A stretch of DNA of 64,000 nt, from positions 2,669,501-2,733,500 of the forward strand of contig CP159373.1 of the NCBI GenBank assembly GCA_032595685.2. Reading direction: 5' to 3'. The translations under genes and the position numbers were made by a program. This DNA comes from Candidatus Electrothrix aestuarii. GTDB taxonomy: Bacteria; Desulfobacterota; Desulfobulbia; Desulfobulbales; Desulfobulbaceae. The notes beneath the pieces were generated by a model. That model ran no database searches. It was not told the DNA's origin and saw only the letters and a program-made list of their open reading frames with translations. Below are positions 9,701-18,405 of this stretch, piece after piece. How positions within the stretch are numbered: the stretch's first letter is position 1; each line of letters starts with the position of its first letter.

Positions 9701-11646
9701 GCCTGCGGGTGGATGACCAGACTGGCCTGGGGAACAGCAGTGATACGCAGCAAATTACTGTGCAGATCAATAATCCGCCCAAGGCAGTAATCCATACCGA
9801 CGGAGAGCTGTTCTGCGTGGGTGAGCATGTACTCTTTGATGGCTCCTTATCTCATGATCCAGAGGAAGGGCCTTTGCGCTATCTCTGGGATCTCGGGGAC
9901 GGTCAGCCAGTGGAAGACGCAAATCCGATTCGGGTCTATGATAAGGCAGGCGATTATGCCATCAACCTGACCGTGTTTGATGATTCCGGTTTGCAATGCA
10001 ATGCAGGTCAGGCCCGGAAAAATATCCAGCTCATTGCGGCACCCATAGCCAGAGCTGGTGAGGATATTGAGGTGTGCAGCAATGCGCCAGTGGCCTTTGA
10101 TGCTACGGCCTCAAATGGTGGTGAGCGACCCATTATCAGCTATACCTGGAATTTTGGCGACGGCAGCTCTGATGTGTTGGCTGAGACCAATCATATCTAC
10201 AAGGAGCCAGGGATTTATGAGGCCAGATTGACCGTCAAAACTCTGGAGCTGAGTCGCTGCGATAATCAGGCAAGTGATGTGCGCAAGGTGCGGGTTCTGG
10301 ATGCTCCGCAGGCCGACTTTACAGCAGGAAATGGCTGTGTGGGCGAGCTGCTTACCTTTGATGCCTCGGCATCAGCAAAAAGCAATGAAGGGTCAGTTCA
10401 GTATCATTGGAATTTCGGTGATGGAGCTGTGGGTGGGGGAAGCTCCACAGCGCATAGTTACAGCAGGGCAGGTCGCTATACCGTGCGCCTCAAGGCCAGC
10501 AATCCTGAAAACGCCGTATGCAGTACGTCGGAGAGCATGCAGGAAATCAAGATTAATCAACCGCCCGTGCCTCGTATCCGTTGGGCTGTGGCTGGGCAGG
10601 CCATGAATTTTGAGACCCCGCAGGCGGTGCTGCCCAACACCCTGCTCCATTTTTCTGCTGCTGAGAGCAAAGATGAGGACGGTGTGATCAGCAAGCTGCT
10701 TTGGGATTTTGGTAATGGCCAGCAGGCTGAGGGCTGGTTTGTCGAGCATAGCTTCAAGGAGCCGGGCCGGTATCTTATCCGCCTGACCGTGGAGGATGAT
10801 GACACCGGATTGACCTGTAGCAGGTCTCAGGTTGAACTCCCTGTCTTTGTGGTTGGGCAGCCCGCGTTGCAGATTCAAGGGCCAGAGCAGGTCTGTGTTG
10901 ACCAGGAGGTGCGCTACAGCCTGAACAGTCTGAACGGTGAAGCAGAGCAGGTCCGCTGGGATTTCGGCAGGGGAATGGAGATGCAGGGCAGGGAGGTGAG
11001 CGTAACATTTCCCCAGGCTGGTATACGGGAGCTCCATACCCAGATTGACGGGCAACCCGGCCCGGTTATGACCGTACAGGTGCTGAGTTTACCCGAACTC
11101 GTTCTTCCGAAACAACTAACGGTCCTGGCAGGAGAGGAAGTACGCATTGCACCTGCACCCTTGGTTTCCCAGAAAACCGGTGTCCAGCCCCTGTTTCGTT
11201 GGGAGCGCGGAGATGGAGCGACTGTAGAAGAGCGTCAAGAGAGCGTGTTCCGGCATGTTTACTCTGAACCGGGTAAATATACAGTGCGTCTGCATCTGAA
11301 GGGTGGGGCAGAGATGCCTGCTTGCCTTGCAGCAGAAAAAGAGATTGCCGTGACCGTGCTGCCTCCGCCGGAGGTGAATATTCTCTCCAAGCCGGAGCAG
11401 GTATTTAGCGGCGGTGCCAGGGATGAGGTGGTTTTTCAGGCCGAGCTGCGTAATGGTCAGGGAAACTGGACCTATCACTGGGATTTTGGTGATAAGGGCA
11501 AGGGTGAAGGCGCGACTGTCAGCCATATTTTCCAGAAGCCGGGTACCTATATGGTCACCTTGACCCTGATTGATGGCAGCGGCATTGCCCGTAAGCCGTA
11601 CAGCTTCAGTAGGAAGGTCGTTGTTCAGGATCGCGGGAGGAGATAA
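6757..11646 (+). CDS. Giant exported multi-PKD-domain protein
   Basis: This protein of 1629 residues starts with a charged N-terminus and a hydrophobic segment ending NALAAKK (about residues 20-45), a signal peptide or signal anchor. After a unique domain of about 300 residues, the chain is made of about fifteen PKD-type beta-sandwich repeats, counted from the W-D-F-G-D-G core and its variants (for example YTWDFGDGS, YHWNFGDGA, YYWDFGDQK, LLWDFGNGQ). Most end with the PG-x-Y-x-V-x-L-x-V-x-D strand. The last PKD ends close to the C-terminus. No catalytic domain, cell-wall anchor or type IX sorting tail is seen. PKD repeats serve as rigid spacers or adhesion modules on surface proteins, so an extracellular structural or adhesive role is likely. 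The GC-rich third positions give many antisense open frames, which are not genes. Confidence 0.9.
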   Translation: MKLKNFLSACRNTFSAPQVFMAFMAYCLLIMLLLLSAGNALAAKKQNFFIITGPEVTEESFQRFVFSFSVDSSYAGKLFVRVFDADFGGTLDLEYKDSKVRYLVYGGANINQGLRTIDEPLPSQSPLAALELGEDKFYNSRWRTIAALNPTDGRLPDGRILFQLVVEGISGPGSNKFQLFISGDEKKNTVLPGLRLFAPAINVQVPSAPSLATEVHFTVPATSQFLNITNFDADTKNYGGRIAFSSPVRPKVRLKASNNKTADYARLPLLEEEKGKTAALLLSSNKVNYVQLWLEDDQGKEIPLELPPFLAPANHVPEPKVKVTLLSACNTAVLDATGTVDKDDDQLSFFWDFEDGSTDTGSRITHDFNGPGIYTARLTVQDDSGFVANQASLDIPVTINAPPKARIAAPASAVPGEKVRFDGSASADADSELIRYRWIFDKEREDNGPVIEYSFDRPGVHEVRLLVEDDGPGLCTSDQASHSILINAAPLAQFTFKQVAAPGEEVVLDASDSLDSDGAITTYTWDFGEQGASGSGETVRHSWQEPGLYTIRLQVADDSGLSNGTNEAQGTIRINAAPEPVITASTQVAAANVPVSFSAAKSCDTDGKISAYAWNFGDGATGQGGQAEHVYAKPGLYSVRLTTQDDSGVGNASQFCEQTLRVNAPPVPVITMPEVVNSSEVVFDASRSSDTDDAIIAYTWDFGDGSKANGAQVRHVYPLPGSYTVQLQVTDASGTASAIQAVQQEIRVNAPPVADAGPDQLIAPGSTVQFDGSRSLDPDGAISSFVWQVQGEKYTGAKFAHQFDQPGQYQINLTVTDNDNASQSDSLTVIINNQPIARMQPLPRLEPGKEVLFDATGSVDADGSIAAYFWDFGDGSKGEGQQVKHVYAEPGRYQAVLTVQDDSGATNDSATTRQTVAINFPPKADAGQDVHTCGQLVSFDGSTSTDPDQDPLAYYWDFGDQKNGQGKNVNHQFAAPGLYPVRLRVDDQTGLGNSSDTQQITVQINNPPKAVIHTDGELFCVGEHVLFDGSLSHDPEEGPLRYLWDLGDGQPVEDANPIRVYDKAGDYAINLTVFDDSGLQCNAGQARKNIQLIAAPIARAGEDIEVCSNAPVAFDATASNGGERPIISYTWNFGDGSSDVLAETNHIYKEPGIYEARLTVKTLELSRCDNQASDVRKVRVLDAPQADFTAGNGCVGELLTFDASASAKSNEGSVQYHWNFGDGAVGGGSSTAHSYSRAGRYTVRLKASNPENAVCSTSESMQEIKINQPPVPRIRWAVAGQAMNFETPQAVLPNTLLHFSAAESKDEDGVISKLLWDFGNGQQAEGWFVEHSFKEPGRYLIRLTVEDDDTGLTCSRSQVELPVFVVGQPALQIQGPEQVCVDQEVRYSLNSLNGEAEQVRWDFGRGMEMQGREVSVTFPQAGIRELHTQIDGQPGPVMTVQVLSLPELVLPKQLTVLAGEEVRIAPAPLVSQKTGVQPLFRWERGDGATVEERQESVFRHVYSEPGKYTVRLHLKGGAEMPACLAAEKEIAVTVLPPPEVNILSKPEQVFSGGARDEVVFQAELRNGQGNWTYHWDFGDKGKGEGATVSHIFQKPGTYMVTLTLIDGSGIARKPYSFSRKVVVQDRGRR

Positions 11647-11777
11647 GCAGGGGCACGGAAAGAGCAGTAGCGATATTTTGAAAAAATACCAATGAGTTCC
11701 TGCTGCCTCTCGCCCCAAGTGCTGTAGGTGTCATAGGTGGCTGTAATGCCGATCGAACATTTTCTGCTTCGATTTAT

Positions 11778-11807
11778 TTGACATGCTTACGAGATACGTT
11801 GTATAAA
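11778..11807 (+). promoter_or_regulatory. Sigma-70 type promoter upstream of riboswitch copy 1
   Basis: TTGACA at 11778-11783 and TATAAA at 11802-11807 are separated by 18 bases, a near-consensus sigma-70 promoter. The same TTGACA-18-TATAAA arrangement is found upstream of riboswitch copy 3 (minus strand). A second TTGACA at 11856-11861 with TATAGA at 11881-11886 lies just before the riboswitch and may be an alternative promoter. Confidence 0.6.
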
Positions 11808-11891
11808 TAAATAGAGCCACCTGGAAACTTCTTTTTTGGCTCTTTAGCAAGTTCTTTGACATGACAAACTTTCTGGATTGTATAGAGCCGG

Positions 11892-11976
11892 AAAGTTGAT
11901 AAATGCCACAGCCGTCGCGAGGCGGTGTCGGAAAGCCACGGGTCTCCAGAATGGAGATAGCCGGGTTGCCTACTTT
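11892..11976 (+). promoter_or_regulatory. GEMM-like (cyclic-di-GMP-I class) riboswitch, copy 1
   Basis: An 85-base leader with the layout of the GEMM riboswitch. The outer stem is AAAGTTG / CTACTTT. A first hairpin has a GCGA (GNRA) tetraloop closed by GCCGTC / GGCGGT. The joining region is GGAAAGCCACGGG. A second hairpin TCTCC / GGAGA is followed by GATAGCCGGGTTGCC, the tetraloop-receptor side typical of the class. Copies 2 and 3 of this window keep the same skeleton with compensatory changes. No terminator follows; the outer stem ends about 15 bases before the AGGAGG of the next gene, so control of translation is likely. Whether it binds cyclic di-GMP or cyclic GMP-AMP cannot be decided here. 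Confidence 0.72.
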
Positions 11977-12003
11977 CAAATTTTTCAATACAGGAGGAGT
12001 GTT

Positions 12004-12150
12004 ATGGAAAATCTCATTCTCATCAGTGCAAGTTTTATCATAGCAGCATTTTTAATTGCTACTGCTTCTTTTGCCTTTCGGGCAGCACTTCAAGTCAGCT
12101 ACGCAAATACCCGACGAAAAAAAGCCCAGAGTGATTTAAGGCATCGGTAG
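12004..12150 (+). CDS. Small single-span membrane protein under riboswitch control
   Basis: This 48-residue protein starts MENLILISASFIIAAF. One hydrophobic helix (about residues 4-29) is followed by a short basic, Arg/Lys-rich tail. A strong AGGAGG lies 7 bases before the ATG and directly after the GEMM-like riboswitch, which is the main reason to call this a real gene. It matches no family I recognise. Copies 2 and 3 of the riboswitch also precede small exported or membrane proteins, so this may belong to a cyclic-dinucleotide regulon of small envelope proteins. That link is inference. Confidence 0.65.
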   Translation: MENLILISASFIIAAFLIATASFAFRAALQVSYANTRRKKAQSDLRHR

Positions 12151-12333
12151 TTTGTAAACTTCCGGTGCATTAGGTTGGGGCCTTGCCACAGGTTTACGTT
12201 CCAGACGCTCTGGATGCGTAGGTTCTGGATAACCAACTGAGTTTCTTGATACTGTGTAGTCCTATCAAGGGTGTATGGTTATCTGCCGTCATCGTGGCAA
12301 GGAAAATAAGTATATCTAGCTCATATTGATACC

Positions 12334-12519
12334 ATGAAAAATAGAGAAATGAAGCAGAGTCGGTTGGATGAGTTGAAGGGGAAAATTGATTTCGCAAGAG
12401 ATGCTTGCGCTTCGTATAAAGGGAAGAATAACTATCTTTATCAGGTCAATTCTTTTTATCTTGATGAGTTAAAAAAAGAGTTGGAGGGGCTGAAAAAAGT
12501 TGTCGCCATGCGCTGTTGA
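12334..12519 (+). CDS. Small charged helical protein, hypothetical
   Basis: This 61-residue frame is rich in Lys, Glu and Leu with a heptad-like pattern (for example FYLDELKKELEGLKKV), compatible with a short coiled coil. No signal peptide or known family is apparent. It is followed at once by a clear terminator (12554-12591), which supports it as the last gene of a transcription unit, perhaps begun at the riboswitch promoter. The ribosome binding site is poor. The roughly 180 bases between it and the previous small gene hold nothing recognised. Confidence 0.45.
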   Translation: MKNREMKQSRLDELKGKIDFARDACASYKGKNNYLYQVNSFYLDELKKELEGLKKVVAMRC

Positions 12520-12553
12520 GTTTGTTCTGTTCTTGAGTTATTTGCAGTGAGAG

Positions 12554-12591
12554 GGGAGCTGGTGCGTACATGCGGACCGCTCCCTTTTTTT
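12554..12591 (+). terminator. Intrinsic terminator before clpB
   Basis: The stem GGGAGC-T-GGT / ACC-GCTCCC (12554-12563 with 12576-12584) is followed by seven T residues. It would end the unit carrying the riboswitch and small proteins. A C/T-only tract of CCCTT-like units lies just downstream. Confidence 0.8.
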
Positions 12592-12724
12592 ATATTTTCC
12601 CTTCCCTTCCCTTTTCCCTTCCCTTGACACCCTGCAAATCATTCTTATCTTCTTTTTCAAGAGCGCGGAACAATAACCCTCTGTTTGTAGAGGGAAAGAG
12701 AATATAAAGAAGAGAGGAGGAGCT

Positions 12725-15313
12725 ATGCAGCTTGATAAATTTACCGTGAAATCCCAGGAAGCAATCCAGGCAGCACATAGTCTGGCTGAGCAGTTCGGTA
12801 ACCCGGAAATGCAGCCGGAACACCTGCTCAAGGCCCTGCTGGAGCAGCCCGAAGGCGTGGTGGTGCCGATTCTCCAGAAGCTGGGTGTCACCCCGGCAGC
12901 GGTGCTGAGCGAGGCTGACCAGTTGATCGCCAAATTGCCCAAGGTCTCCGGCTCGGGTGCAGGCCAGTCCTATATGTCCAAGGCCTTTAGTAAGGTCATT
13001 GATCAGGCGGCTAAAGAAGCCTCTTCCATGCAGGACGAGTATGTCAGCCAGGAACACCTTTTTCTCGGAATTTTAAAGAGCGATACCTTGGCTCCTACGG
13101 TGCAGATGCTCCAGCGTATGGGGATAAATCCCGTGACCTTTCTCCAAGCCCTGACCAGTATTCGGGGGAATCAGCGGGTCACCGATCCCTACCCGGAGGA
13201 TAAATATCAGGCCCTGGAGAAATATGCCCGCAACCTGACCGATGTGGCTCGGCGCGGTAAGCTGGACCCGGTCATCGGGCGAGATGAAGAGGTGCGTCGG
13301 ATCATCCAGGTACTCAGTCGCCGGACCAAGAATAACCCGGTGCTTATCGGTGAGCCAGGAGTGGGTAAGACCGCCATTGTTGAAGGCTTGGCCCAGCGTA
13401 TAGTTAATGGTGATATCCCGGCTACCCTGGAGGGTAAGCAGGTCATCTCCCTGGATCTGGGCCTGCTCATTGCCGGTGCCAAATACCGGGGAGAGTTTGA
13501 GGATCGGCTCAAGGCCGTGCTCAAGGAGGTGGAGAAAAAGGCCGGGGAGATCATCCTCTTTATTGATGAGATTCATACCTTGGTAGGGGCAGGGGCATCA
13601 GAGGGTTCTATGGATGCCTCTAATATGCTGAAGCCAGCTCTGGCCCGGGGGGAACTCCATTGCGTGGGCGCCACCACTCTGGACGAGTACCGCAAGTATA
13701 TAGAAAAAGATGCAGCCCTGGAACGCCGTTTCCAGCCGGTCTTGATCCAGGAGCCCAGTGAAGAGGATACCGTTGCTATTCTGCGCGGCATTAAGGAAAA
13801 GTACGAAGTGCATCACGGGGTACGCATCCAGGATGCGGCCACTGTGGCAGCGGTGATGCTCTCCAATCGCTACATCTCTGACCGCTTTCTGCCGGATAAG
13901 GCCATTGACCTGATTGATGAGGCGGCATCTCGGCTACGTATCGAGATTGATTCCATGCCCACTGAAATTGATGAGCTGGATCGTAAGCGGATCAAGATGG
14001 AGATTGAGCAGGAGGCCCTGAAAAAGGAAAAGGACAAGGCATCCAAAGAACAGCTGGAGCGCTTGAAAAAAGATCTGGCTGAGCTGAACGAGCAGCTCAA
14101 TGCCATGAAAGGACAATGGCAGCTGGAAAAGGATGTGATTCAGCGTATTCGGGATATTAAGGCCCAGATTGATGAGGCCCATATTGAGGAGCAGCGGGCA
14201 GAGCGCACCGGTGATTTGAGCAAAGTGGCCGAAATCCGCTATGGTAAGATCGTTCAGCTGAACAAAGACTTGGAGGCGGAGAACGCGCATTTGGCTGAGA
14301 TCCAGGAAAAGAGCCAGATGCTCAAGGAAGAGGTCAGTTCTGAGGATGTGGCTGCGGTGGTGGCTAAATGGACTGGTATCCCTGTGGATAAGCTCCTGGA
14401 AGGGGAAAAGGAAAAGCTGGTCCATGCCGAGGGCGAACTGGCTCGTCGGGTGGTGGGGCAGAAGGAGGCTATTTCCTCGGTGGCGAACGCAGTGCGCCGG
14501 GCCAGGGCTGGGCTGCAAGACCCGGATCGACCGCTGGGTTCCTTTATCTTCCTCGGTCCTACTGGTGTAGGGAAAACCGAATTAGCTCGTAGCTTGGCTG
14601 ACTTCCTCTTTGATTCGGAACAGGCTATGATACGCATCGATATGAGCGAGTACATGGAGAAGCATTCCGTGGCTCGCCTGATCGGAGCGCCTCCAGGCTA
14701 TGTGGGCTATGATGAGGGCGGGATGCTCACCGAGGCAGTGCGGCGGCACCCATACTCAGTCATCCTGCTGGATGAGATCGAGAAGGCGCACCCGGATGTA
14801 TTCAACGTTCTGCTTCAGGCCCTGGATGATGGCCGCATGACCGACGGAAAAGGGAGAACGGTCTCCTTTAAAAACACCATCATGATCATGACCTCCAACC
14901 TGGGCAGTCACCTGATTATGGAGCTGAGTGAGAAGGATCCTGACGAGATGCGGCGGCAGGTGGATGAACTCCTGCACCGGCAGTTCCGACCAGAGTTCCT
15001 CAACCGGGTGGACGAGATCATCACCTTCCACGGCCTGACCCGTGAGGACCTGTTGCAGATCGTGGATATCCAGATCAGCCGGATGGCCAAACGACTGGCG
15101 GAACGCAAGTACACTATAGAGCTGACCGAGGCGGCCAAGCAGTTCCTGGTGGAAACCGGCTATGATGCCAGCTACGGTGCCCGCCCCCTGAAACGGGCTA
15201 TCCAGCGCTATATTGAAGATCCGCTGGCCCTAGAGATTCTGGAAGGTCGCTTTAGTGAGGGGGATACGGTGCGGATTGATCGGGGAGAAGGAAAGTTGAT
15301 ATTCACCAGGTAA
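12725..15313 (+). CDS. clpB: ATP-dependent chaperone ClpB (disaggregase)
   Basis: This protein of 862 residues has the usual length and order for ClpB: an N-terminal double Clp-N domain (to about 150), the first AAA+ module with Walker [10 protein letters not shown] near residue 206, the long coiled-coil middle domain (about 400-530) that docks DnaK and sets it apart from ClpA, the second AAA+ module with Walker [10 protein letters not shown] near 605, and the small C-terminal domain. It threads aggregated proteins through a hexameric pore, working with DnaK/DnaJ/GrpE. It has a strong AGAGGAGG site. A TTGACA-like box at 12624 with a TTATCT-like box about 15 bases later could be its promoter, possibly a heat-shock one. 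It is a single-gene unit ended by a strong terminator. Confidence 0.98.
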   Translation: MQLDKFTVKSQEAIQAAHSLAEQFGNPEMQPEHLLKALLEQPEGVVVPILQKLGVTPAAVLSEADQLIAKLPKVSGSGAGQSYMSKAFSKVIDQAAKEASSMQDEYVSQEHLFLGILKSDTLAPTVQMLQRMGINPVTFLQALTSIRGNQRVTDPYPEDKYQALEKYARNLTDVARRGKLDPVIGRDEEVRRIIQVLSRRTKNNPVLIGEPGVGKTAIVEGLAQRIVNGDIPATLEGKQVISLDLGLLIAGAKYRGEFEDRLKAVLKEVEKKAGEIILFIDEIHTLVGAGASEGSMDASNMLKPALARGELHCVGATTLDEYRKYIEKDAALERRFQPVLIQEPSEEDTVAILRGIKEKYEVHHGVRIQDAATVAAVMLSNRYISDRFLPDKAIDLIDEAASRLRIEIDSMPTEIDELDRKRIKMEIEQEALKKEKDKASKEQLERLKKDLAELNEQLNAMKGQWQLEKDVIQRIRDIKAQIDEAHIEEQRAERTGDLSKVAEIRYGKIVQLNKDLEAENAHLAEIQEKSQMLKEEVSSEDVAAVVAKWTGIPVDKLLEGEKEKLVHAEGELARRVVGQKEAISSVANAVRRARAGLQDPDRPLGSFIFLGPTGVGKTELARSLADFLFDSEQAMIRIDMSEYMEKHSVARLIGAPPGYVGYDEGGMLTEAVRRHPYSVILLDEIEKAHPDVFNVLLQALDDGRMTDGKGRTVSFKNTIMIMTSNLGSHLIMELSEKDPDEMRRQVDELLHRQFRPEFLNRVDEIITFHGLTREDLLQIVDIQISRMAKRLAERKYTIELTEAAKQFLVETGYDASYGARPLKRAIQRYIEDPLALEILEGRFSEGDTVRIDRGEGKLIFTR

Positions 15314-15335
15314 ACTGAAAGAAGAAAAATCCAGG

Positions 15336-15372
15336 AGAAGCGGCCTTCCGGGTAGGAAAGCCGCTTCTTTTT
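15336..15372 (+). terminator. Terminator after clpB
   Basis: A 14-base arm AGAAGCGGCCTTCC pairs almost perfectly with GGAAAGCCGCTTCT (15355-15368), followed by a T run. It sits between clpB (plus) and the polysaccharide cluster (minus) and may serve both strands. Confidence 0.88.
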
Positions 15373-15384
15373 GGTGAAGTGAGG

Positions 15385-17058
15385 TTATTTCAAGAGCTTT
15401 TTCCACCAAGATTGGGGAGCTCTGGTATCCTGAACCTGATCTGGAAAAATGGGTTTGTGCTGGGTAAAGAAATCCTGAATTCCTGTTTCTTGGACAGTTA
15501 TCGTAATTTCCAGGCAATCTCCCGGCTGGGCCATATCCTCTTCAATCCGTGGAAGCTGGAGCCGAGGGGCGCGGCCATAGGAGAAGATAATATTGCGTTT
15601 TGCAGGAAAAAGCCATTTAGCCTCTCCTGCGAGAAAAAGAACACGGAAGTCCTCGGGCTCTCGGAATGCCAGAATTTCTTTTTCTTGGGTTACGTTATAT
15701 ACTGTGATGAAGTCTAACTCAAGCAGACCCATTCGGACACTAGGGTCAATCCTAAGCCAAATTGGGGAGGTATCAATAGTGAGCTTAAAGCGTATCGTGC
15801 TCCATTCTTCCGCCGGATAATGCTTGGTCTCAACCTGTTCATCATTAAACATGCCCTCACTATTCCAGTAAAATTGGGCAAAGTTATTTTTGTTTGTAGC
15901 TTTTCCTTCCCAGCTCGCCTGCTCCCGTTCGATAAAAGTATCTAGTACTCCTGCCTTGAGGATTGTCTCTGGTGTACTAAAGAGCTCTTCGGTGTAGCGC
16001 TTCAAGTATGCTCGGCTGGTTGGTTTACTGCTCGCTATGTACTGTAGTGCTTGGTCAAATGCTGTTGAACATGCATCCCAATCCTGCCACTCAGAGGCTG
16101 TTTGTGCGGCCCCCTGTTTGAGTCGTACCAGCTCTTCAGGATTATCTTTGAGCTGTTTGAGCAGCTGAACAACTTTTTCTTCATCGTCTCGTGTGACAAC
16201 ATAGCTGTTTTGATTATGGACGATATATTCATCATGGCCTGTTACATCGTAGACTAAGGCTGTACCTCCACAATGAAATATTTCCAGAGGAGGGCCAAAC
16301 ATTCCTTCTACGTAGCTTAATTTGAGGAGGAGGTCGCAGGAGCGGTAAATTTCTGGTGTTTCATGAATTGGTACCTGGGAGAAAACGCGATCAACATGCT
16401 CGTGTTGGTCGATGGGGGATGAGGTGAGGAGCCAGATCTCATCAGCACCGGCCTCCTTTGCGAGTCTGATGGAGGTTGGAACGTTTTTGTACGCAACATC
16501 CACAGGACCTTCCACTAAAACACGAAATCTATCTGGTTCACGAGGGGCTAGAGCATTACCCTCAGCGGTGTAGATATCTTTACGGATACCATTGCGTACC
16601 AGCTGAGGAAAGTTATTATATTTTTCGTAGATATACTCCTGGATCCATGTTGCCTCAGTGATTATGGGCAGGGCATAGGAATAGGTCTTTTCGCAGAGAT
16701 CCTGCCAGATTATGTTGTCGAGAGTGGAGTAGCTCTGGGGGTTTGGTTGTTCGAAAAAGCGAGTTTCAATAGATTGGACAAAATAGGCATAATGGGTGGC
16801 TCGTACTTCATGGAGAAGGAAGGGGCTTTGCCACCAGGTTGCCAGCATCATGTCAAATGTTGTCAACTTTGCCTGCTCCAACGTCAACCATTCCAGTTCA
16901 TGGGCAGATGAATGCCAGGCATAATCCTCGGAGGTCACCTCTTGCTTGGTTACCAGAATAACTTGGTGTCCTTTCTTTTTCAGCCGCGAGGCATGCTCAT
17001 AAATAACGTAGGTTCCGCCATTAATTCGCGGCGATCCAAGAAAAATGCCTATTTTCAT
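15385..17058 (-). CDS. Group 4-type glycosyltransferase (GT-B fold)
   Basis: This 557-residue protein begins MKIGIFLGSPRINGGTYV, the Gly-rich loop that opens the N-terminal Rossmann domain of GT-B glycosyltransferases. The C-terminal domain shows the donor-binding signature around LKLSYVEGMFGPPLEIFHCGG (E-G-x-x-x-x-x-L-E), then VTGHDEYI. About 150 extra residues after the enzyme core form a beta-rich region of unknown role. It is the last gene of a minus-strand operon after Wzm, Wzt and a sulfotransferase-like gene, with a 24-base gap. It probably adds sugars to the surface polysaccharide exported by that transporter; the sugar cannot be named. Confidence 0.85.
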   Translation of the reverse strand: MKIGIFLGSPRINGGTYVIYEHASRLKKKGHQVILVTKQEVTSEDYAWHSSAHELEWLTLEQAKLTTFDMMLATWWQSPFLLHEVRATHYAYFVQSIETRFFEQPNPQSYSTLDNIIWQDLCEKTYSYALPIITEATWIQEYIYEKYNNFPQLVRNGIRKDIYTAEGNALAPREPDRFRVLVEGPVDVAYKNVPTSIRLAKEAGADEIWLLTSSPIDQHEHVDRVFSQVPIHETPEIYRSCDLLLKLSYVEGMFGPPLEIFHCGGTALVYDVTGHDEYIVHNQNSYVVTRDDEEKVVQLLKQLKDNPEELVRLKQGAAQTASEWQDWDACSTAFDQALQYIASSKPTSRAYLKRYTEELFSTPETILKAGVLDTFIEREQASWEGKATNKNNFAQFYWNSEGMFNDEQVETKHYPAEEWSTIRFKLTIDTSPIWLRIDPSVRMGLLELDFITVYNVTQEKEILAFREPEDFRVLFLAGEAKWLFPAKRNIIFSYGRAPRLQLPRIEEDMAQPGDCLEITITVQETGIQDFFTQHKPIFPDQVQDTRAPQSWWKKLLK

Positions 17059-17082
17059 TGCAGAAGGACAGGGTGTTTGGAA

Positions 17083-18384
17083 TTAGAAGGGTGATGAAGA
17101 CAACAAGGATTTCATTTTGCGATACGGAGCAGCGACAATATTGCCCAGCAACCAACGTTTGGAAGTAAGGATATCATTGAGCTGCTGCTGTGCCGCAGCG
17201 AGTTGGTTTTGTGCGGCCCTGAGAGCCGCCTCTTGATTTTGGCCTGTCTGGCCGTTGTTCATAGCAATATTATGAGCTGCAAAACGGGCGAAAAATTCTT
17301 CCAGTAGCTCTTCGAATTTTGCTTCAAAATGATCGTCAACCTGAGTAACTTCGTTGTGGTCGTCACCATCCTTTGTTGTTAATGAAGCGTCCCGATCAAC
17401 ATTTGGGGTTGTTAAATCGATATACTCTGCTGCCAGCTTACTGTTGTCATCATCATATAATTCCAGCACCTCTTTATAAAAGGCAGAATCAAACAGGGTA
17501 TACCCCCTGGTTTTTCCAGTCGAGGAAGTTTGAAAAGACAAATTTTGCAGGACTTCCCGGAGCAGAGCAAGCATGGCTGGATCGAACTGCAAGGCAACAG
17601 CCTTTTGCATAAGACTCGCTGACTTTCTGGATAATTTTGTATTAGCTGTCCGATGATTTTTTTCAGGTTGGGCTAAGAGGTTATTGTCCAGGCCGACAAG
17701 GTTGACGAAATCAGTAATGACATCTCGTTGGGGAAGTTCATCAACATAACGAACAATAATATTTTCTTTGCCAAAGAAATCAGCCCAAAGAGCGAGATTC
17801 TTATGATAGAGAAGATAATTCTTTGTTTCCCCGAGTAATTCCTGGCGACTTGGTATGGAAAAACCATCCTTTACCTGTTGATTAAAAAAAGAGTCTATCC
17901 AATCATCCTGCCTGCGCAGGTAGACGACAATGGTGCAGTTGCTAAAATCCTTGAACAAGTCCTTGCATGAACGAATAAAGGTGGTCAGGTGCGCAAAATT
18001 TTCAGTACTTGGCGTATGATGCACTGGGCCAGCCTGCATTGCTGGGGAAGCCCAAAAAAACTCCGAACTGAGTATCACCTTCTGGCATTGTTGCTCCTGG
18101 CACTGTTTCAAGACATCGTTGATGTAGACGACAGGATCAAAGATATCAATGCTCTTGTTGAACAAAGCCCAGTCGAACAGCGGGACAACAATTGATTTCA
18201 CCAAAGCCGTATGCTGTCTGACAGGATGCCCGCATTGAGGATAGAGAATCTGCTGGTCAGGTAACCTTTCACGGTTATGAGCCAGAAATCCCTGAAGAGC
18301 GGTGCTGCCGGTTTTCGGCATGCCAATATGCAGGATTAAGGAGGGGCCTGTTTGCTTAGCTACGTTAGTGTGTTCTCGACTCAT
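17083..18384 (-). CDS. Sulfotransferase-like protein with C-terminal coiled coil
   Basis: Residues 17-30 (LILHIGMPKTGSTALQ) form the 5'-phosphosulfate loop used by sulfotransferases to bind PAPS. A later C-T-I-V-V-Y-L-R-R-Q-D-D-W segment matches the 3'-phosphate site (R...S region, partly altered). The last 80 residues contain an Ala/Gln-rich coiled coil and the SKRWLLGNIVAAPYRKM tail that is common at the end of glycosyltransferase-cluster proteins. It probably sulfates a glycan made in the same operon, in the cytoplasm before export. Spacing to its neighbours is 21 and 24 bases. The family is fairly certain; the acceptor is unknown. Confidence 0.8.
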   Translation of the reverse strand: MSREHTNVAKQTGPSLILHIGMPKTGSTALQGFLAHNRERLPDQQILYPQCGHPVRQHTALVKSIVVPLFDWALFNKSIDIFDPVVYINDVLKQCQEQQCQKVILSSEFFWASPAMQAGPVHHTPSTENFAHLTTFIRSCKDLFKDFSNCTIVVYLRRQDDWIDSFFNQQVKDGFSIPSRQELLGETKNYLLYHKNLALWADFFGKENIIVRYVDELPQRDVITDFVNLVGLDNNLLAQPEKNHRTANTKLSRKSASLMQKAVALQFDPAMLALLREVLQNLSFQTSSTGKTRGYTLFDSAFYKEVLELYDDDNSKLAAEYIDLTTPNVDRDASLTTKDGDDHNEVTQVDDHFEAKFEELLEEFFARFAAHNIAMNNGQTGQNQEAALRAAQNQLAAAQQQLNDILTSKRWLLGNIVAAPYRKMKSLLSSSPF

Positions 18385-18405
18385 AATGCATTGCCTTGAA
18401 AGGGG

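Noticed and set aside
12585-12626. C/T tract of CCCTT-like units upstream of clpB as a regulatory repeat
   Set aside because: Short, irregular and next to a terminator; nothing beyond low complexity can be supported.
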